Assembly: GCF_905404315.1 (NCBI RefSeq)
Contig: NC_066268.1
Location: 13,616,001 to 13,680,000 of the forward strand
Length of the DNA: 64,000 bases
From: Leptidea sinapis
Taxonomy: Eukaryota; Arthropoda; Insecta; Lepidoptera; Pieridae
Direction of reading: 5' to 3'
The position numbers were made by a program, and so were the translations under genes. This document shows positions 35,251-46,117 of the stretch, one piece after another. Position 1 is the first letter of the stretch. Every line of letters starts with the position of its first letter. The notes beneath the pieces were generated by a model that did not search any database, had not been told where the DNA came from, and saw only the letters and a list, made by a program, of their open reading frames with translations.

Positions 35251-37263
35251 TTGTCAATCCTCTGTACACGACTACACTATTATTTATCAATTTGAGATAA
35301 ACAATCCGAACTTCTCATCGTATATTTTTAAATACGGCATTTTCTATAGCTTTAAAGCACTACATATGTTCGTATTTGATGTGAAATCTTGATACATCCA
35401 CGCCATCATCAGCAGAAAATAATTTTGACTGAAAATAGTTAGTTGATGTTAGATGGACTACGACGATGACGTCATCCTAGGGTCCTTTTTACTGGTAGAG
35501 AACTATTACAACTTCAGAACAATAGACTACATAGATAATACATATAAGCGAATAGCCATTGCAAAGTTCGTAAAATATTATATAGTAAAGAAATAAACGA
35601 AAACAGTAATGATATTTTTCAGCATCTATATCGAGTCGGTATAACAGCTAAATCAAAGACGCCGTCCGGAAGCTCGATAAGATTCCGACTTAAAATTGAC
35701 GATAAATCACTGCGTAATTATTATTGCGCAAGCAGCTGAACATCTCCGACTTTGTACCTGTTTAGACAGCCAATTATATTCCTGAGAATGAAAAAGTTTT
35801 ACAATGTAGCATGAGAATCTGACGACCTTTTTTAACAAATTTAAAATTATGTAATTGTTCACACGAGCGAGCGAAAATTTCTGTTGAAATATAAGACGAA
35901 ATCAATATTGCGATGTTCCACAATCAAATCAATCTATTTCTATGTTTTCTTTTTCTATGTTCTGATTATAAATACCGAAAGCTCTGGTGATTCTTTGATA
36001 GGTTCCGTTTAAGACAATTTGAACAATTCAAGTAGCTTCTCTAGCCCCAGCATCTTCTCCGTAAGATATGCGCTTCATTTCTTGCTCTGCTTGTTATATT
36101 AACTTCACCTATATAGCAAAAGTATAATGGCTATATGAAGTACGCTTTCTTGTGATTTTAAAAAAATCAAAAGAATTGAAATCACAAACTAACGATCTCT
36201 CCCATGAGTAATATATATTAGTTTCATTTTAACACAGAAAAAAAATCGTAGTAAAAAGTGACAAAGTATTTGAGTCTCTTTCTTGAATTATTAATATAAT
36301 TTACGAATGTACGCATATAAAACCACTCCATCTAAAGTTCCTAAGTCAAATAGAGCAATTTGGTGTATTTGCTCCTGGGTTACCGCTCCAGACTTATTAA
36401 GTCGTTTACAAAATTATGTGCTATTTTAAGCATTCAATGTCTATTAAATGGAAACGATTACAAGCAATTGATCAATGTGCCAATGAAACAGAATAGTACA
36501 GGATAATATACTTAGATTGTTGTTCCTTTTTGCACTGTGCAATTATTTGGGCATGATGATATTTGGGTATGGCAAAATGTTAAAATGATATAAGACATGA
36601 CTGTAAATTTTGGTAAATAATTAATAATAGTATAAAAAAGAAGACAGTAATCAGAAAAATAGAAGAAAAAACTTGGTATGATACTTCGATTAGTTGAAAA
36701 TAGACATTGTCGATGATAACAGGAATAGGGATAACGATCTAGCTAATACCTAAAATAGAGAAAAAAAAGGCTGAGTGCGATTAAATTTTCATTTCAAACA
36801 TTCGACGTCAAACCCGATCATAGCACCAAATTTGAAATCAAATAATATTAAGAAAACAGCCAAGAATACATCAACCAAAAATAACAATATCAACTAAAAA
36901 TAAATAGTAGCAACAAATTTTATCTGCCAGGCATTATAATAGGATAAAGTAAATAAATATTATATGTTTATTTATTTTCTTTTGTTATACTCGCTCTGAT
37001 AGCTTTCATTACTTGAAAATAATAGTGGAGATAATCCATATCTAGAATTTAATATCAAAGAGATGGAGCCAACACAATCAGGCAGAAACGAGCCCATAAA
37101 TCTGCAGGTCAACAACGTTTACGTGCTGTAAATCATAAGCAACGCAGAGATTGCTAGTTATTGAACTATACATCACAATGTTTACTCTGAGCTATATTAG
37201 CCACAAAAAGTTACTACTATTTATATTTTGTAGCAAATACGATAGTTTCGAGTTAGTGTTAGC
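35251..37263. other. anonymous DNA, no gene recognised
   Basis: Two short CpG-richer spots (35,640-35,760 and 36,010-36,070) have 20-30 codon minus-strand frames only. AT-rich low-complexity sequence dominates. Confidence 0.4.
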
Positions 37264-37497
37264 CACTGGGAAGATTCTCAGCACAGGAAGCCAGCAAGAT
37301 ATCTAGCAGCTTTGCCGGGAATCAATAGTTTATACGATGCCTATTTGTGTTTTGTTTGGATTTTACCTAAGAATATCTTAACATATCTCAAGCTGAGCGT
37401 AATCGAGGGGTCACTCAGAATTTTAGAATTTTCGAGAATCCTGATCGGCACTGCATTGAAATGTCAGGCTTGACTCGTCACTTCTTTTTATAAAAAG
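37264..37497 (+). repeat. family A repeat, degenerate copy 8
   Basis: Starts CCACTGGGAAGATTCTCAGC and ends TTTTTATAAAAAG. The best match is the 3' third (CACTCAGAATTTTAGAATTT ... CCTGATCGGCACTGCATTG). It is one of the oldest copies in the window. Confidence 0.7.
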
Positions 37498-37634
37498 GAT
37501 GGTTTTTACCAGTTGGAAATTCCATTACTTAGTGTCAGCTGAATGGTTACCATATCTGCATGGGCGCTGTAGAACTTACTGGCCATAAATCCCAATGTGA
37601 TTGGTGGCACTATAATATTATTATATAGCTCTAC

Positions 37635-37914
37635 CTGGTATGTTAAGAGGATTTTCCATTTTTGGATTATACAAAGTCAAAAGTAGCGAAGTAAGCCCAA
37701 TCGTTAATAGAACGCAGTTTTTCACTGTATCGTCTACATCTACTTTGGTTTTGTCTTTAAAGAACGCCATAACTGCAACTTCAAAAAGCCTATAAATGAC
37801 TATTCCTTCTATTCCTAGGCCTCCTGTTGCAAATCCACGGAAGGAAATCAATAAAGTTCCATATTTTGCGGGGAATATCCCAAAGCATTTAGTTACGGTT
37901 GGGATGTTATCCAT
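37635..37914 (-). CDS. candidate first coding exon, membrane protein of unknown family
   Basis: ATG at 37,914 in good context (GAAATATGG) opens a 97-codon frame. A consensus-like donor CCAG|GTAGAG cuts it at 37,635, leaving about 93 residues. The peptide has a Cys-containing start (TKCFGIFPAKYG), a hydrophobic segment with GGLGIEGIVIYRLFEVAVMA (about residues 24-50) and a second one, NCVLLTIGLTSLLLTLY (about 66-82). Two membrane helices after a short CxxF start recall small insect four-helix membrane proteins, but I cannot name the family. A family A copy lies 138 bases downstream, inside the presumed intron. The next exon was not found. Confidence 0.55.
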
Positions 37915-38007
37915 ATTTCTTCAGAATAATTGATTGGTAATTTAGTAATTTTTAATTTTAGAAAAACACGTTTTCGATAATACTCCGCTTATTGCCTCAC
38001 CCAGTAT

Positions 38008-38063
38008 CTGAAATTCAAAATGTCAAAATTTGCATTAAAGTATAGGCAGTTGTGATCACTTAC
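38008..38063 (-). other. possible 56-nt intron in a minus-strand leader
   Basis: On the minus strand a perfect donor core GTAAGT (38,063-38,058) and an acceptor TTTTGAATTTCAG (ending 38,008) enclose 56 nt, the typical minimum insect intron size. Splicing would join a leader exon above 38,063 to the segment carrying the ATG at 37,914. The competing reading is a plus-strand 34-codon frame (38,046-38,147). Confidence 0.4.
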
Positions 38064-38150
38064 GATCCTGGAGACCCGTTTGCTGTTCTTGTTATTCCAC
38101 AAGAAAATGTAAAAACAACGGATAGTAAAAGTTGTAATACGAGTTAAAAT

Positions 38151-38478
38151 TTATTTCATTTTAAACAACCACACTCCTTGTCGACTTCGTTTAAAAGGAA
38201 GAAAAAGCGAAACAACTTGTGAAAGAATCGCCGCATACAAAGCAAGGATACCCAAAAGCGTTTTCCATAAAACATAGTCGTAATCAGTTTTAAAATGCAA
38301 CACTAAACAATGAATAACGAACGCATTGTGTCGAGGCCACAGAGTGATAAAACGAGCCTTAACTCGTAATAAATCTGAATACATCCAACTTTCAAGAACA
38401 CCATTATTTTTAATATTGTTTCGACTTTTAAAACCTTTTGTTCTTCGGATTCTAGGCGGAGGATTCACTTTGAGTTTG
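38151..38478 (-). CDS. candidate terminal coding exon, membrane protein of unknown family
   Basis: An open frame of about 109 codons ends in TAA at 38,151 and begins after an acceptor-like ATTCCTTTAG at 38,479; no ATG lies near the start, so it is more likely a 3' exon than a whole gene. The N-terminal part is basic (PPRIRRTKGFKSRN), followed by ESWMYSDLLRVKARFITLW and a helix-like LWKTLLGILALYAAILSQVV near the end. AATAAA overlaps the stop region on the minus strand. It sits 237 bases above the exon at 37,635-37,914 on the same strand: either two adjacent genes or tandem paralogues. Family not recognised. Confidence 0.5.
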
Positions 38479-38819
38479 CTAAAGGAATTATTGACGACTT
38501 AGATACGTAAGTAAAACAGAATGGTGGACTTTAGCTCAATTGATGTAGACGAGAATGGATTCGGTTTGATCACGATATATCTTTATATGTATGTATATAT
38601 ATATATCATGAAAATGGTCTTAGTTTGATATTATATATAATATATTTTTTATTATTTATAAATATTTGGCTCTATCACGCCTTAACTACCACCATTCGAT
38701 GCGAAATTTATCCTAGATAGTTTACAATTCTTAACAGTTTTATTTCAAAGCCTTTGAGTTCATTTTCTTATAATAATATTGCAATGAAAACTATTGAATA
38801 AAAAAAATAGCAAAAAAGC

Positions 38820-39423
38820 GACCAACTTCAAAAACACTATTCCAAAACAATTAATGTATGATTATTGATGATGTATATGCACTAAAAGGTATAAAATTAA
38901 TTTCGTATTTTTATACAATCTAATTAATTAATCTTATTCTAGTTACGGTTATTGTTATTTTTGGAATCGCGGCCCCGCTCTCGCCTCCTCACGCCGCGTG
39001 TGCGACTCAAACACATCTCACCTATAACTATGTATGTACATAGTTACAAACCTACATTGGCTGACACCAGTGTTTTTTAAATTCGGTTGGTATTTTGTTA
39101 ATTTTTGATTTTTAGTGAATTTGAAGGACACTTTGTAACAATTTGTTTAAATATATGTAGATATACTAAATTTTACAATACAGCAATGAACGTAAGCGTT
39201 TTGCAATTTGATTACAGACAGTTGGAAATTCTGCCACAGATCGTTCCCTTACTGTAATCTCATTATCACAAACTAATCAAAACTCTCACCAAACTACCTT
39301 TGAAGTATATCCTTTACAATAAAAAAGAATCATCGAAATCGGCCAGTCGAAAGTTTTGAGGTAACAAACATGAAAACAACATACCGACGAATTGAGAACC
39401 TCCTCCTTTTTTGAAGTCGGTTA
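38820..39423 (+). mobile_element. TAACCGACTTC element, copy P2
   Basis: Left end CGACCAACTTCAAAAACACT, right end CCTCCTTTTTTGAAGTCGGTTA. The last 75 bases equal those of P1 almost exactly (GTTTTGAGGTAACAAACATG, CATACCGACGAATTGAGAAC). At about 604 bp it is close in length to P1 (633 bp) but lacks its nested foldback. An internal GC-rich spot (38,965-39,020) is not coding. Confidence 0.6.
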
Positions 39424-39485
39424 AAAATTATGTATCATTTCATATAATTGGTTCCGTAAGATCGTACAAGATATAAAACATAGCT

Positions 39486-39602
39486 TAGAGCGTACTCTCA
39501 ACTGAAAGGCTGACAGCTCGATTCATGACTTCTGGTGTTGAGAATATCCATCCTCATCACATCCCATTACGTGAGCCCCTTGTCCGTTAGCCTCCTCTTA
39601 TG
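39486..39602 (+). mobile_element. LINE 3' tail fragment
   Basis: AAAGGCTGACAGCTCG, TTCTGGTGTTGAGAATATCC and ATCACATCCCATTACGTGAG follow the order of the AAAGGCCGGCAAC ... GGTGTTGC--ATGTCCATG ... ATCA-GTGAG block that ends many lepidopteran LINEs. Confidence 0.5.
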
Positions 39603-39639
39603 CAAGAAGTGCAAGACATCTTGTTGAAGACATCTCAAG

Positions 39640-39790
39640 TTCATCATCACCTTATCCATTACAATAAAGTCAGGCTCAGGAAACTTGATAAGCCCAAAAT
39701 TTTGAGCGTCAATGGGATTCAGCTACTCTCAGTACCTCAGTCATTTCACCAGCTAAGGCAACGTTCAACGCATGCTGTATTCGCTTACTA
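39640..39790 (-). repeat. family A repeat, degenerate copy 14
   Basis: Inverted match to the consensus: CCATTACAAT, GGCTCAGGAAACTTGATAAG, CCCAAAATTTTGAGCG, CAGTCATTTCACCAGCTA. Heavily mutated; ends not defined. Confidence 0.5.
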
Positions 39791-40401
39791 CTGACAGTAG
39801 ACATTTTGGGGTTGGCAATCGTTGAACTTATTACTCTGTAAATTTTTTTGTCATCGAACTATTTCGGTTTATGAGATACGGCCTGCTGACAGGCAAACTG
39901 AAGTTCGGCGAGCGAAATTTTAGTACTAAGGTCACTGTTGCTTAATGGTTAGTTCGGGTACGGAACTCTATAGATTGATAAGTTTTATTCATATCGTATG
40001 AAAACTCACGATGGTGACAACAAATCATATATTTTGATTTGTTGAAACCATAGGAGAGATTATAGGCGGCAGCTCGCGGTGGTGTATTCATAAGTTCAAC
40101 AGAAATTGGTACGTTTTAATACAAAGGCCATAAAGTTGCAAGGTATAATAATGGCAATAAAACTAAGATTATGTTATAATAATTAACGCGAAGTAAAGTT
40201 ATTCCAAGTTTAAAACGTTTTGTCTTTATCTTACCTTTGTCACTACAGAATTATATGACAGGGAGAAGTAATTTTAAACTTGGAGTAACTTTACACTGGC
40301 TTTATTAATAAGACAGAGAGTGTGTAAATTTTGCTATACTTATGAGGGCTCGAATTTCGATATATTTTATTAAAAATATAATCCTTTTTATATGTTTTTA
40401 G

Positions 40402-40638
40402 ATCGAATCGTCACATATATAACTAATAGCTGTGCTAACAGTGAGAATAAACGTCATAATCCTAAACGAAACAATTTTTGGCGACCACGTTGGCTCGCGT
40501 GATATTCAGAAAAAATATGAAGGTCCTAAGCTAACAGATGATGATGGCTATCCGTCTTCATTTGAACAGGCCTTCGAGGGTGGAATTCATAACCCGGATA
40601 ACGTTTATTTTATAGGCAGATCGATCCAGGACTGTTAG
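40402..40638 (+). CDS. candidate exon or ORF fragment, unknown
   Basis: A strong acceptor-like sequence (TCCTTTTTATATGTTTTTAG) ends at 40,401. The best frame (40,432-40,638) starts GTG and encodes a hydrophilic peptide with TIFGDHVGSRDIQKKYEG, LTDDDGYPSSFEQAFEGG and NPDNVYFIGRS, ending in TAG. Its codons favour a purine-N-pyrimidine pattern, unlike most frames here. That frame is closed by TAA at 40,420 just after the acceptor, so the acceptor and frame do not fit together without another start. Could be a decayed gene or transposon ORF. Confidence 0.3.
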
Positions 40639-42422
40639 CCATACTGTAAACGAAAAATAATCGTGCTAAACAATATGGATTTCAATATGAGCCGTCGCAA
40701 CGATTTTGTTAGTAAAGTTGTATTTACACATGAAAATTACTATTCTCAGCGTACAAATGAGAAAATAAGGACAGAGTACCATTGTTTATTTGGAATATTT
40801 ATTCGACTTTAAGATTTTTTTTAAAAGAATAACTATTTATGAACGAGGAGAACAAACTAGCGTAAGATCTTATTGGTAAAGTGATTAGTGTCGTCCATAC
40901 TGTATTTCAACAACAGAGAAAACACAAGAGTATTGTTGGCTTTGAATGTATGCGCGTTTCTAGAAGGTGACCAAATCGATCTCGTAATACCACGAAACGA
41001 AACTCATTTCACAGTATGGTGGTATACAGTGGAAGATAGAAGAACCTTTATGAAACGCTGAACATCAAGACGGAAAGGATCATACCGGAGTTTGTGGCAT
41101 GTGGTGCGTACATTTCTATAATGTTTATAAACTTTGTAGAGTTTAATGATAAAATATGGTGACTCAGCGGAAATCGATTCAAAAATATAGGATTAAAAAC
41201 AATTCTTAAAATTTGCAAATGAACTCAGAACTTAGAACACACACACCCGCACATTGGAGAGGCGGCCATCTTGTTTCTAGAGAGGCGTGAGGGGAGGCCA
41301 TTCAATTCAATCGTCAATCGGCACTGAGAGCGCAACCACGTTCGGCGGACGCTTTATTTTAAAATCAATCTTAATGTAAGATCAAATACTCTGATAAGGG
41401 TGAAGTCCCTTTAAATATTTATTTATTACTCACCAGAAAACACGTTGGAACATTACCAAATATTAAAGCCTCTAAATTTTTTCCAACTAAATAAGAATAA
41501 TTTATTTCACATAAAAACCCTTCTGCACGAGGCTTAAAGTAGGCCGGGCAAACCTTATTGTACATAAAAATTGTGATATTATATATTATGTTATATAATA
41601 TATATAATTATGATATTATTATGACTAAGATGTGTATAGGAATATTCTAAAACTAAACAAATATAGAACACTTTTATTTTAACAGACTTCAAATATCAAA
41701 GTTACATTGAAAATTGAACTGAGAGTTTCATAAAATCCTTTTATTGTAAAGGATAAATAAAATCACAAGCAGAGGAAGTAAGGAGTATTAAATTAAGGCC
41801 TGTATGTTATTGCGAAAATCGTTTGTCGTACACCAAAGAAACTAACTCTTTAATACTATACACGACCTCAACGTAGTGAAAGAGATTTCATCCAATTTTC
41901 CATCTCACGAACTTTATACACTTTGTAAAAATTGCGCCAAGCTTTGCTGTAAACGTTTGTGTAAAAACAATAAAAATATAAGTACTTTTCATTAAAATTA
42001 CATTTTCCATAAAAAAAATAACATTTAAATTACAAATTCAAATTCAATTTATTTATTGCATGCAAATGACGCCAGGAAAAAAGATTTTTTTTTCTGGATA
42101 TATAATCTGTGGCATGGCAATCTGCCTGGGAACAATAACCCACAATGTGGACGAATTTCTAGTCTGTTTCACTCTGTGTAAATCATATTTAAGTGGTTAA
42201 ATGATAATGTAATAATCTTTTGTGACTTTACACAAATTATCTAGCACCAAACCAGGCATAATGTGTAGTATTATGTGAGCAAGACAACAATTTATTTCAT
42301 ACAATAAATGTTTATTATTTAAATAAATGTATGTACATAAATGAAAACTCATCCATATTCGTCATATAAATGTTAGCATGTACCGAAGTGCGAACCCAGG
42401 ACATCTGGTATCTGAGCTAGGG
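40639..42422. other. anonymous DNA with GC-rich patches
   Basis: A patch at 41,255-41,345 (GGCGGCCATCTTGTTTCTAG, then CGCAACCACGTTCGGCGG) is CpG-rich; it could be a promoter or 5' untranslated exon or repeat DNA. At 42,030-42,060 CAAATTCAAATTCAATTTAT resembles a LINE tail in reverse. An inverted GAACCCAGG / TGAGCTAGGGG pair at 42,390-42,425 resembles a SINE head fragment. Confidence 0.35.
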
Positions 42423-42688
42423 GAGTAAGAGGCTCCTTTGCACCGGATGTCGGCTAGATTTTGGGTACCAACGGCGCCTATTTCTGCCGTGAAGCAGTAT
42501 GTGTAAGCATTACTGTGGTTCGGTTTGAAGGGCGCCGTAGCTAGTGAAATTACTAGGCAAATGAGACTTGACTTTTTCAATAATCATTTCAATAATCTTG
42601 AGTGGCACTACATTGTAATGGGTAGGGCGTATTAATTACCATCAGCTGAACGTCCTGCTCGCCTCGTCCCTTATTTTCATAAAAAAAG
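42423..42688 (+). repeat. family A repeat, copy 9 (internal deletion)
   Basis: 5' part from GAGGCTCCTTTGCACC and complete 3' end to TTTTCATAAAAAAA. About 65 bases covering CATCTTATGTCTCAAGGTGA through the first arm of the CTCAG hairpin are missing. Confidence 0.9.
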
Positions 42689-43239
42689 CTAGGCCGCACG
42701 GAACCGAACGTCGTATAACGTTTTATCGTAACGTGACGATTTCTTTAGTAAATTCTTACCCCAACGGTGAACTGCCAAAATTATGTTTCACCTTATCAGG
42801 TATTTATTCTTATGTTATGTGACGAGCGTATAGACGAAAAAAGTGTGCAAGAGAGAAGAACTATTTTAACGTAGACACTGAAAGACAGAAAAGGTAAGCG
42901 AATCTAATGTTACTGTAACTAATTTTATTTGACAAGTTATAAGCAGTCAACCATGCTTGGCATTAGATACTTAGTATTTTGAATATTTAATGACTAGCTA
43001 TCGCACTCATTAAAAAATTGGTCACTCATTATCGAGCTGCCGGGTCGTGTATACGCTAGTATATTCAAAAACAATAATACACACACTTGTACGAACGTGG
43101 TATCTTAGTAGTAAAGTTTCCAAAAATAACCCTCCGGGCACGAAACTCTAATATAATACTTCTACAAGGATAAAAGAAAGTGTAATTAAACTGAAACAAG
43201 AACGTTCTAGAAAGACAACCTTGAGGGAAAAGATGCCAG

Positions 43240-43558
43240 ATACCAGTGGGAGGCTCCTTTGCACAGGATGCCGGCTAGATTATGGGTACCACAACGGCGC
43301 CTATTTGCCGTGAAGCAGTTATGTGTAAGCATTACTGTGTTTCGGTCTGAAGGGCGCCGTAGCTAGTGAAATTACTGGGCAAATGAGACTTAACATCTTA
43401 AAATGTCTCAAGGTGACGAGCACAGTTGTAGTGCTGCTCAGAATTTTTGGGGGTTTTCAGGAATCCTGAGCGGCTGACTGCAATGTAATGAGCAGGGCGC
43501 ATCAATTACCATCAGCTGACTGTACTGCTCGTCTCGTCCTTTATTTTCATAAGAAAAA
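43240..43558 (+). repeat. family A repeat, copy 10 (best preserved)
   Basis: From TACCAGTGGGAGGCTCC to TTATTTTCATAAGAAAAA. All blocks are present: GGTACC, GGCGCC, CAGT-ATG/CATTACTG, GGGCGCC, CAAGGTGACGAG, the CTCAG...CTGAG hairpin, and CAGCTGAC-GT. Flanks carry an imperfect direct repeat (AAAAGATGCC / AAAAATGCCC), consistent with target-primed insertion. It encodes no protein and has no clear box A/B pair, so its class (SINE, or LINE-derived tail) is open. Confidence 0.93.
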
Positions 43559-43686
43559 TGCCCAAGAGGAAGACCACCAATACGCCTACAGGATTACAAG
43601 TAAGTAATACATTAACATAGAAAAAGTCTTAAGCTAAGTTTACATATAATAACATTGATATAATAATTATAATAAAAGGTCTAATA

Positions 43687-43958
43687 ATAATAATATAGCC
43701 TTTATTTTTTTTTTATTATAGATCTTAACTAACATAGATAACTAACAATACTCTGAAACAAACATAAAACATTAAATCAAAATAACTTATTCTAGTATTT
43801 GTATTTTTTTTTGTGGATCTGTTTGCTTCGATCGAATCGATAAAGGCCTTCTCTAACCGTTTCCATTCATGTCTTTCTTGAGCCACTCTGTTCCACGTTG
43901 CTCCTTCCTTGGGGTCTACCTCTTGTCCTTTTCCCCTCCCTGGGATACCATAAAAGGA
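43687..43958 (-). mobile_element. 5'-truncated RTE-clade LINE with 19-bp target duplication
   Basis: The identical 19-mer TATAATAAAAGGTCTAATA lies on both sides (43,668-43,686 and 43,959-43,977). On the minus strand the insert encodes the end of an RTE-type protein: GKGQEVDPKEGATWNRVAQE, then RHEWKRLEKAFIDS. This fits the family pattern GR--DD---G--W-R-AQDR--W--LEEAF. A non-coding tail ends in ATT repeats. Only about 270 bp were copied, a typical 5' truncation. Confidence 0.88.
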
Positions 43959-44581
43959 TATAATAAAAGGTCTAATAGATGAATAATAAAATAAAAAGGG
44001 TTACGAGACAAAAAAAATCTATGTGGCCAAGATATGGCCACAGATCGCATCAGCAAAGGCACCACTGTGGTAGAAAACACTTAACACACAAAAGAAAAAA
44101 TTAAATTTGTTAATATTGTTGAATAAAATGAAATGTTGGGACGGATAAATTAGTTGACCAGATGATTAATAAATACGCGTCATACAAAAGTATCTGTGAA
44201 AATATTGTAAAATGACTTTAAAAAGTACATTGGCCTGTGAAATATAAAATTACGAGGAAATAAATCTGTCTGAAAACGCTTTACGTCGTTACGTTGAAAG
44301 GAATATTATTCTTTAACGCTCGAATACGCTTTTGATGTGTGACGTGCCGTATTTTAGACCATCACTGTAAGGTTTTATTTCCAACTTCAATGTTAAAAGG
44401 CCTGATAAAAATACGTTTCTCTTTAGATAATAAGAGGAGATAATACAACAGTATGACCTTATATAGTGTTAAAGTAAGCCTGAGACTAAATATATTTTGG
44501 TGTTCGCTCATTTTGGTGTTCATGCGCATGTCCACTGATCGCCCGTGGTATTGTCCAAACTTATATCTCCACCACGATAGT

Positions 44582-45140
44582 TTCAAATTCAAGATGTGAC
44601 ATCACTTATTGAAAGTCAAAAAAAACTACCACCCATTCCGAAATGAATGCCTCAGGCCTGAGAAGACTGAGCGCAACAACCTAAGCGGTCTTTTTTTTTT
44701 CATTAAAAAATCTGTTTACAAAGTAATATTGTAAAATTAAACATATTATTTAATAGCCTGAGAGCGGTCGCTCCATTTACAATCTGTGGTATCATTAAGA
44801 AAGTAATTGTTGTTATAGGAACCTTTACCACACAAACGTATTTTAACAATTCTTTTGAATAACGTAATATTTTGTTTTAAACATTTTCTGGGATATTGTT
44901 GGAAAAGCACATACATCGCAAAAGACTTACTAACTCGACTTAGCCGAGTAGTAGGCATTATAAGCTCATGTCTGTTCCTGGTGTTAACTTTGTGGTTATG
45001 ACAGTTTCTAGCAAATTCACTTATGTGCCTATGAACATACATTACATTATCAAGAATATATTGAGAAGCAACAGTCAAGATGTTAAATTGAGCTGCATAC
45101 CATTGCTCAATATTTGAAAGAGCTACCACGCCGCTTGTTG
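44582..45140 (-). mobile_element. LINE 3' end, family B copy 3 (longest)
   Basis: The minus-strand frame 44,746-45,129 (127 codons) carries the C-terminus: NIEQWYAAQFN, HISEFARNCHNHKVNTRNRH, MPTTRLSRVSKSFA, then LCGKGSYNNNYFLND. Below it lies the non-coding tail (GCCTCAGGCCTGAGAAG, TACCACCCATTCC, down to CAAATTCAAG). The reading frame is open over the whole piece, suggesting a recent insertion. The RT core is absent. Confidence 0.82.
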
Positions 45141-45159
45141 GATAAGAAGCACCTCTAAC

Positions 45160-45298
45160 ACCTATGTGAGGGAGGCATGAGAGTTTGCACCAAATTGCTT
45201 CGACACGTATTGCAAGAGAATGTGGGCGGCGGTGATCAATAACACCAGGTCAACATCAGACCCGTACGCCCGTTCAAATAATAAATAAATAAATAAAA
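45160..45298 (+). mobile_element. CR1-like LINE 3' tail, copy a
   Basis: GCAAGAGAATGTGGGCGGCG, GTGATCA-TAACACCAGGT, CCGTACGCCCGTTCAAATAA, then (AAAT)n. This is the stop-codon region and 3' end of the LINE at 57.7-60.3 kb, in forward orientation. Confidence 0.75.
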
Positions 45299-45369
45299 TG
45301 AGCTATAACCTGACCGTAACAGTATTTCTTACCCGCGTTTGTGAAATATTTTGCATTCGAAGTTCAAAA

Positions 45370-45555
45370 CTGAAGTGACACGGACTTTTTCAAAAGGATC
45401 TTCCTTGTGCGGTGTTTCCGGGATGATACGACCGGCAACAATTAAAGGCCGGCAACGCTCCTGTGATTCCTTTGGTGTTGCAAGAGGTTGTGGGCGGCGG
45501 TGATCACTTAACACCAGGTGACCCGAACGCTCGTTTGCTATTCCATAAAAAAAAT
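45370..45555 (+). mobile_element. CR1-like LINE 3' tail, copy b
   Basis: Starts in the GTTTCCGGGATGATACGACC region, continues AAAGGCCGGCAACGCTCCTG, GTTGTGGGCGGCGGTGATCA and ends CGCTCGTTTGCTATTCCATA with an A-rich tail. It follows copy a by about 70 bases and has the same orientation. Confidence 0.8.
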
Positions 45556-45869
45556 CTGATCCCATAAAAATTTTGCAAGGTTTTGAGGATCAAAAATGCT
45601 CTAAAATTTATATATTTCTTATATCTTCCATTTTTAATATTTCTAAAGCATGGATGCAATGCAGCTTAAGTAATAAAATCAAAAGGCGAAAGATGTATCG
45701 CACCATTCATCATATAACGTGGATTCATAAGCTTATTCAGCCATGAAAGTGGAAAATGTTTACATATGCTCAATATGAAAATAGTTTGGAATAGAAACTG
45801 TTCAATATTAACTTTGGATTTTGTGTTGCTAGAGGTTTTGAATTACTTGCGAGTCCAAATGGCAATATT

Positions 45870-46060
45870 ATTTTTTATGGAAAAGCAGGACAAACGAGCG
45901 TACGGGTTACCTCACAACTGGTGTTAAGTGATCACCGCGGCACACTTTCTTTTGCAACACCAAAGGAATTGCAGAAGCGTTGCCGGCCTTTAAGGAAAGT
46001 GTACGGGCTTTTTTTGAAGGTACCCATGTGATATCGTCCCGGAAACAATATTAGAAGTAA
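45870..46060 (-). mobile_element. CR1-like LINE 3' tail, copy c
   Basis: Inverted: TTTTTTATGGAAAAGCAGGA, CAAACGAGCGTACGGGTTAC, GTGTTAAGTGATCACCGCGG, GCGTTGCCGGCCTTTAAGGA and GAAGGTACCCATGTGATATC. It aligns with 57,720-57,880 over its full length. Confidence 0.85.
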
Positions 46061-46117
46061 CAATAGGTTCTGTGTGATGAAATAATACAAACTTTTTTCA
46101 TATAAATTATTGTCAAT

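Noticed and set aside
35650..35745. Leucine-rich-repeat-like minus-strand peptide (LSRNLIELPDGVFDL)
   Set aside because: Spacing is one residue short at two places compared with the LRR consensus, stops lie close on both sides and no second repeat is present.
36010..36075. Minus-strand 20-codon frame AEQEMKRISYGEDAGAREAT
   Set aside because: Bounded by TAA and TGA with no splice signals; too short to support.
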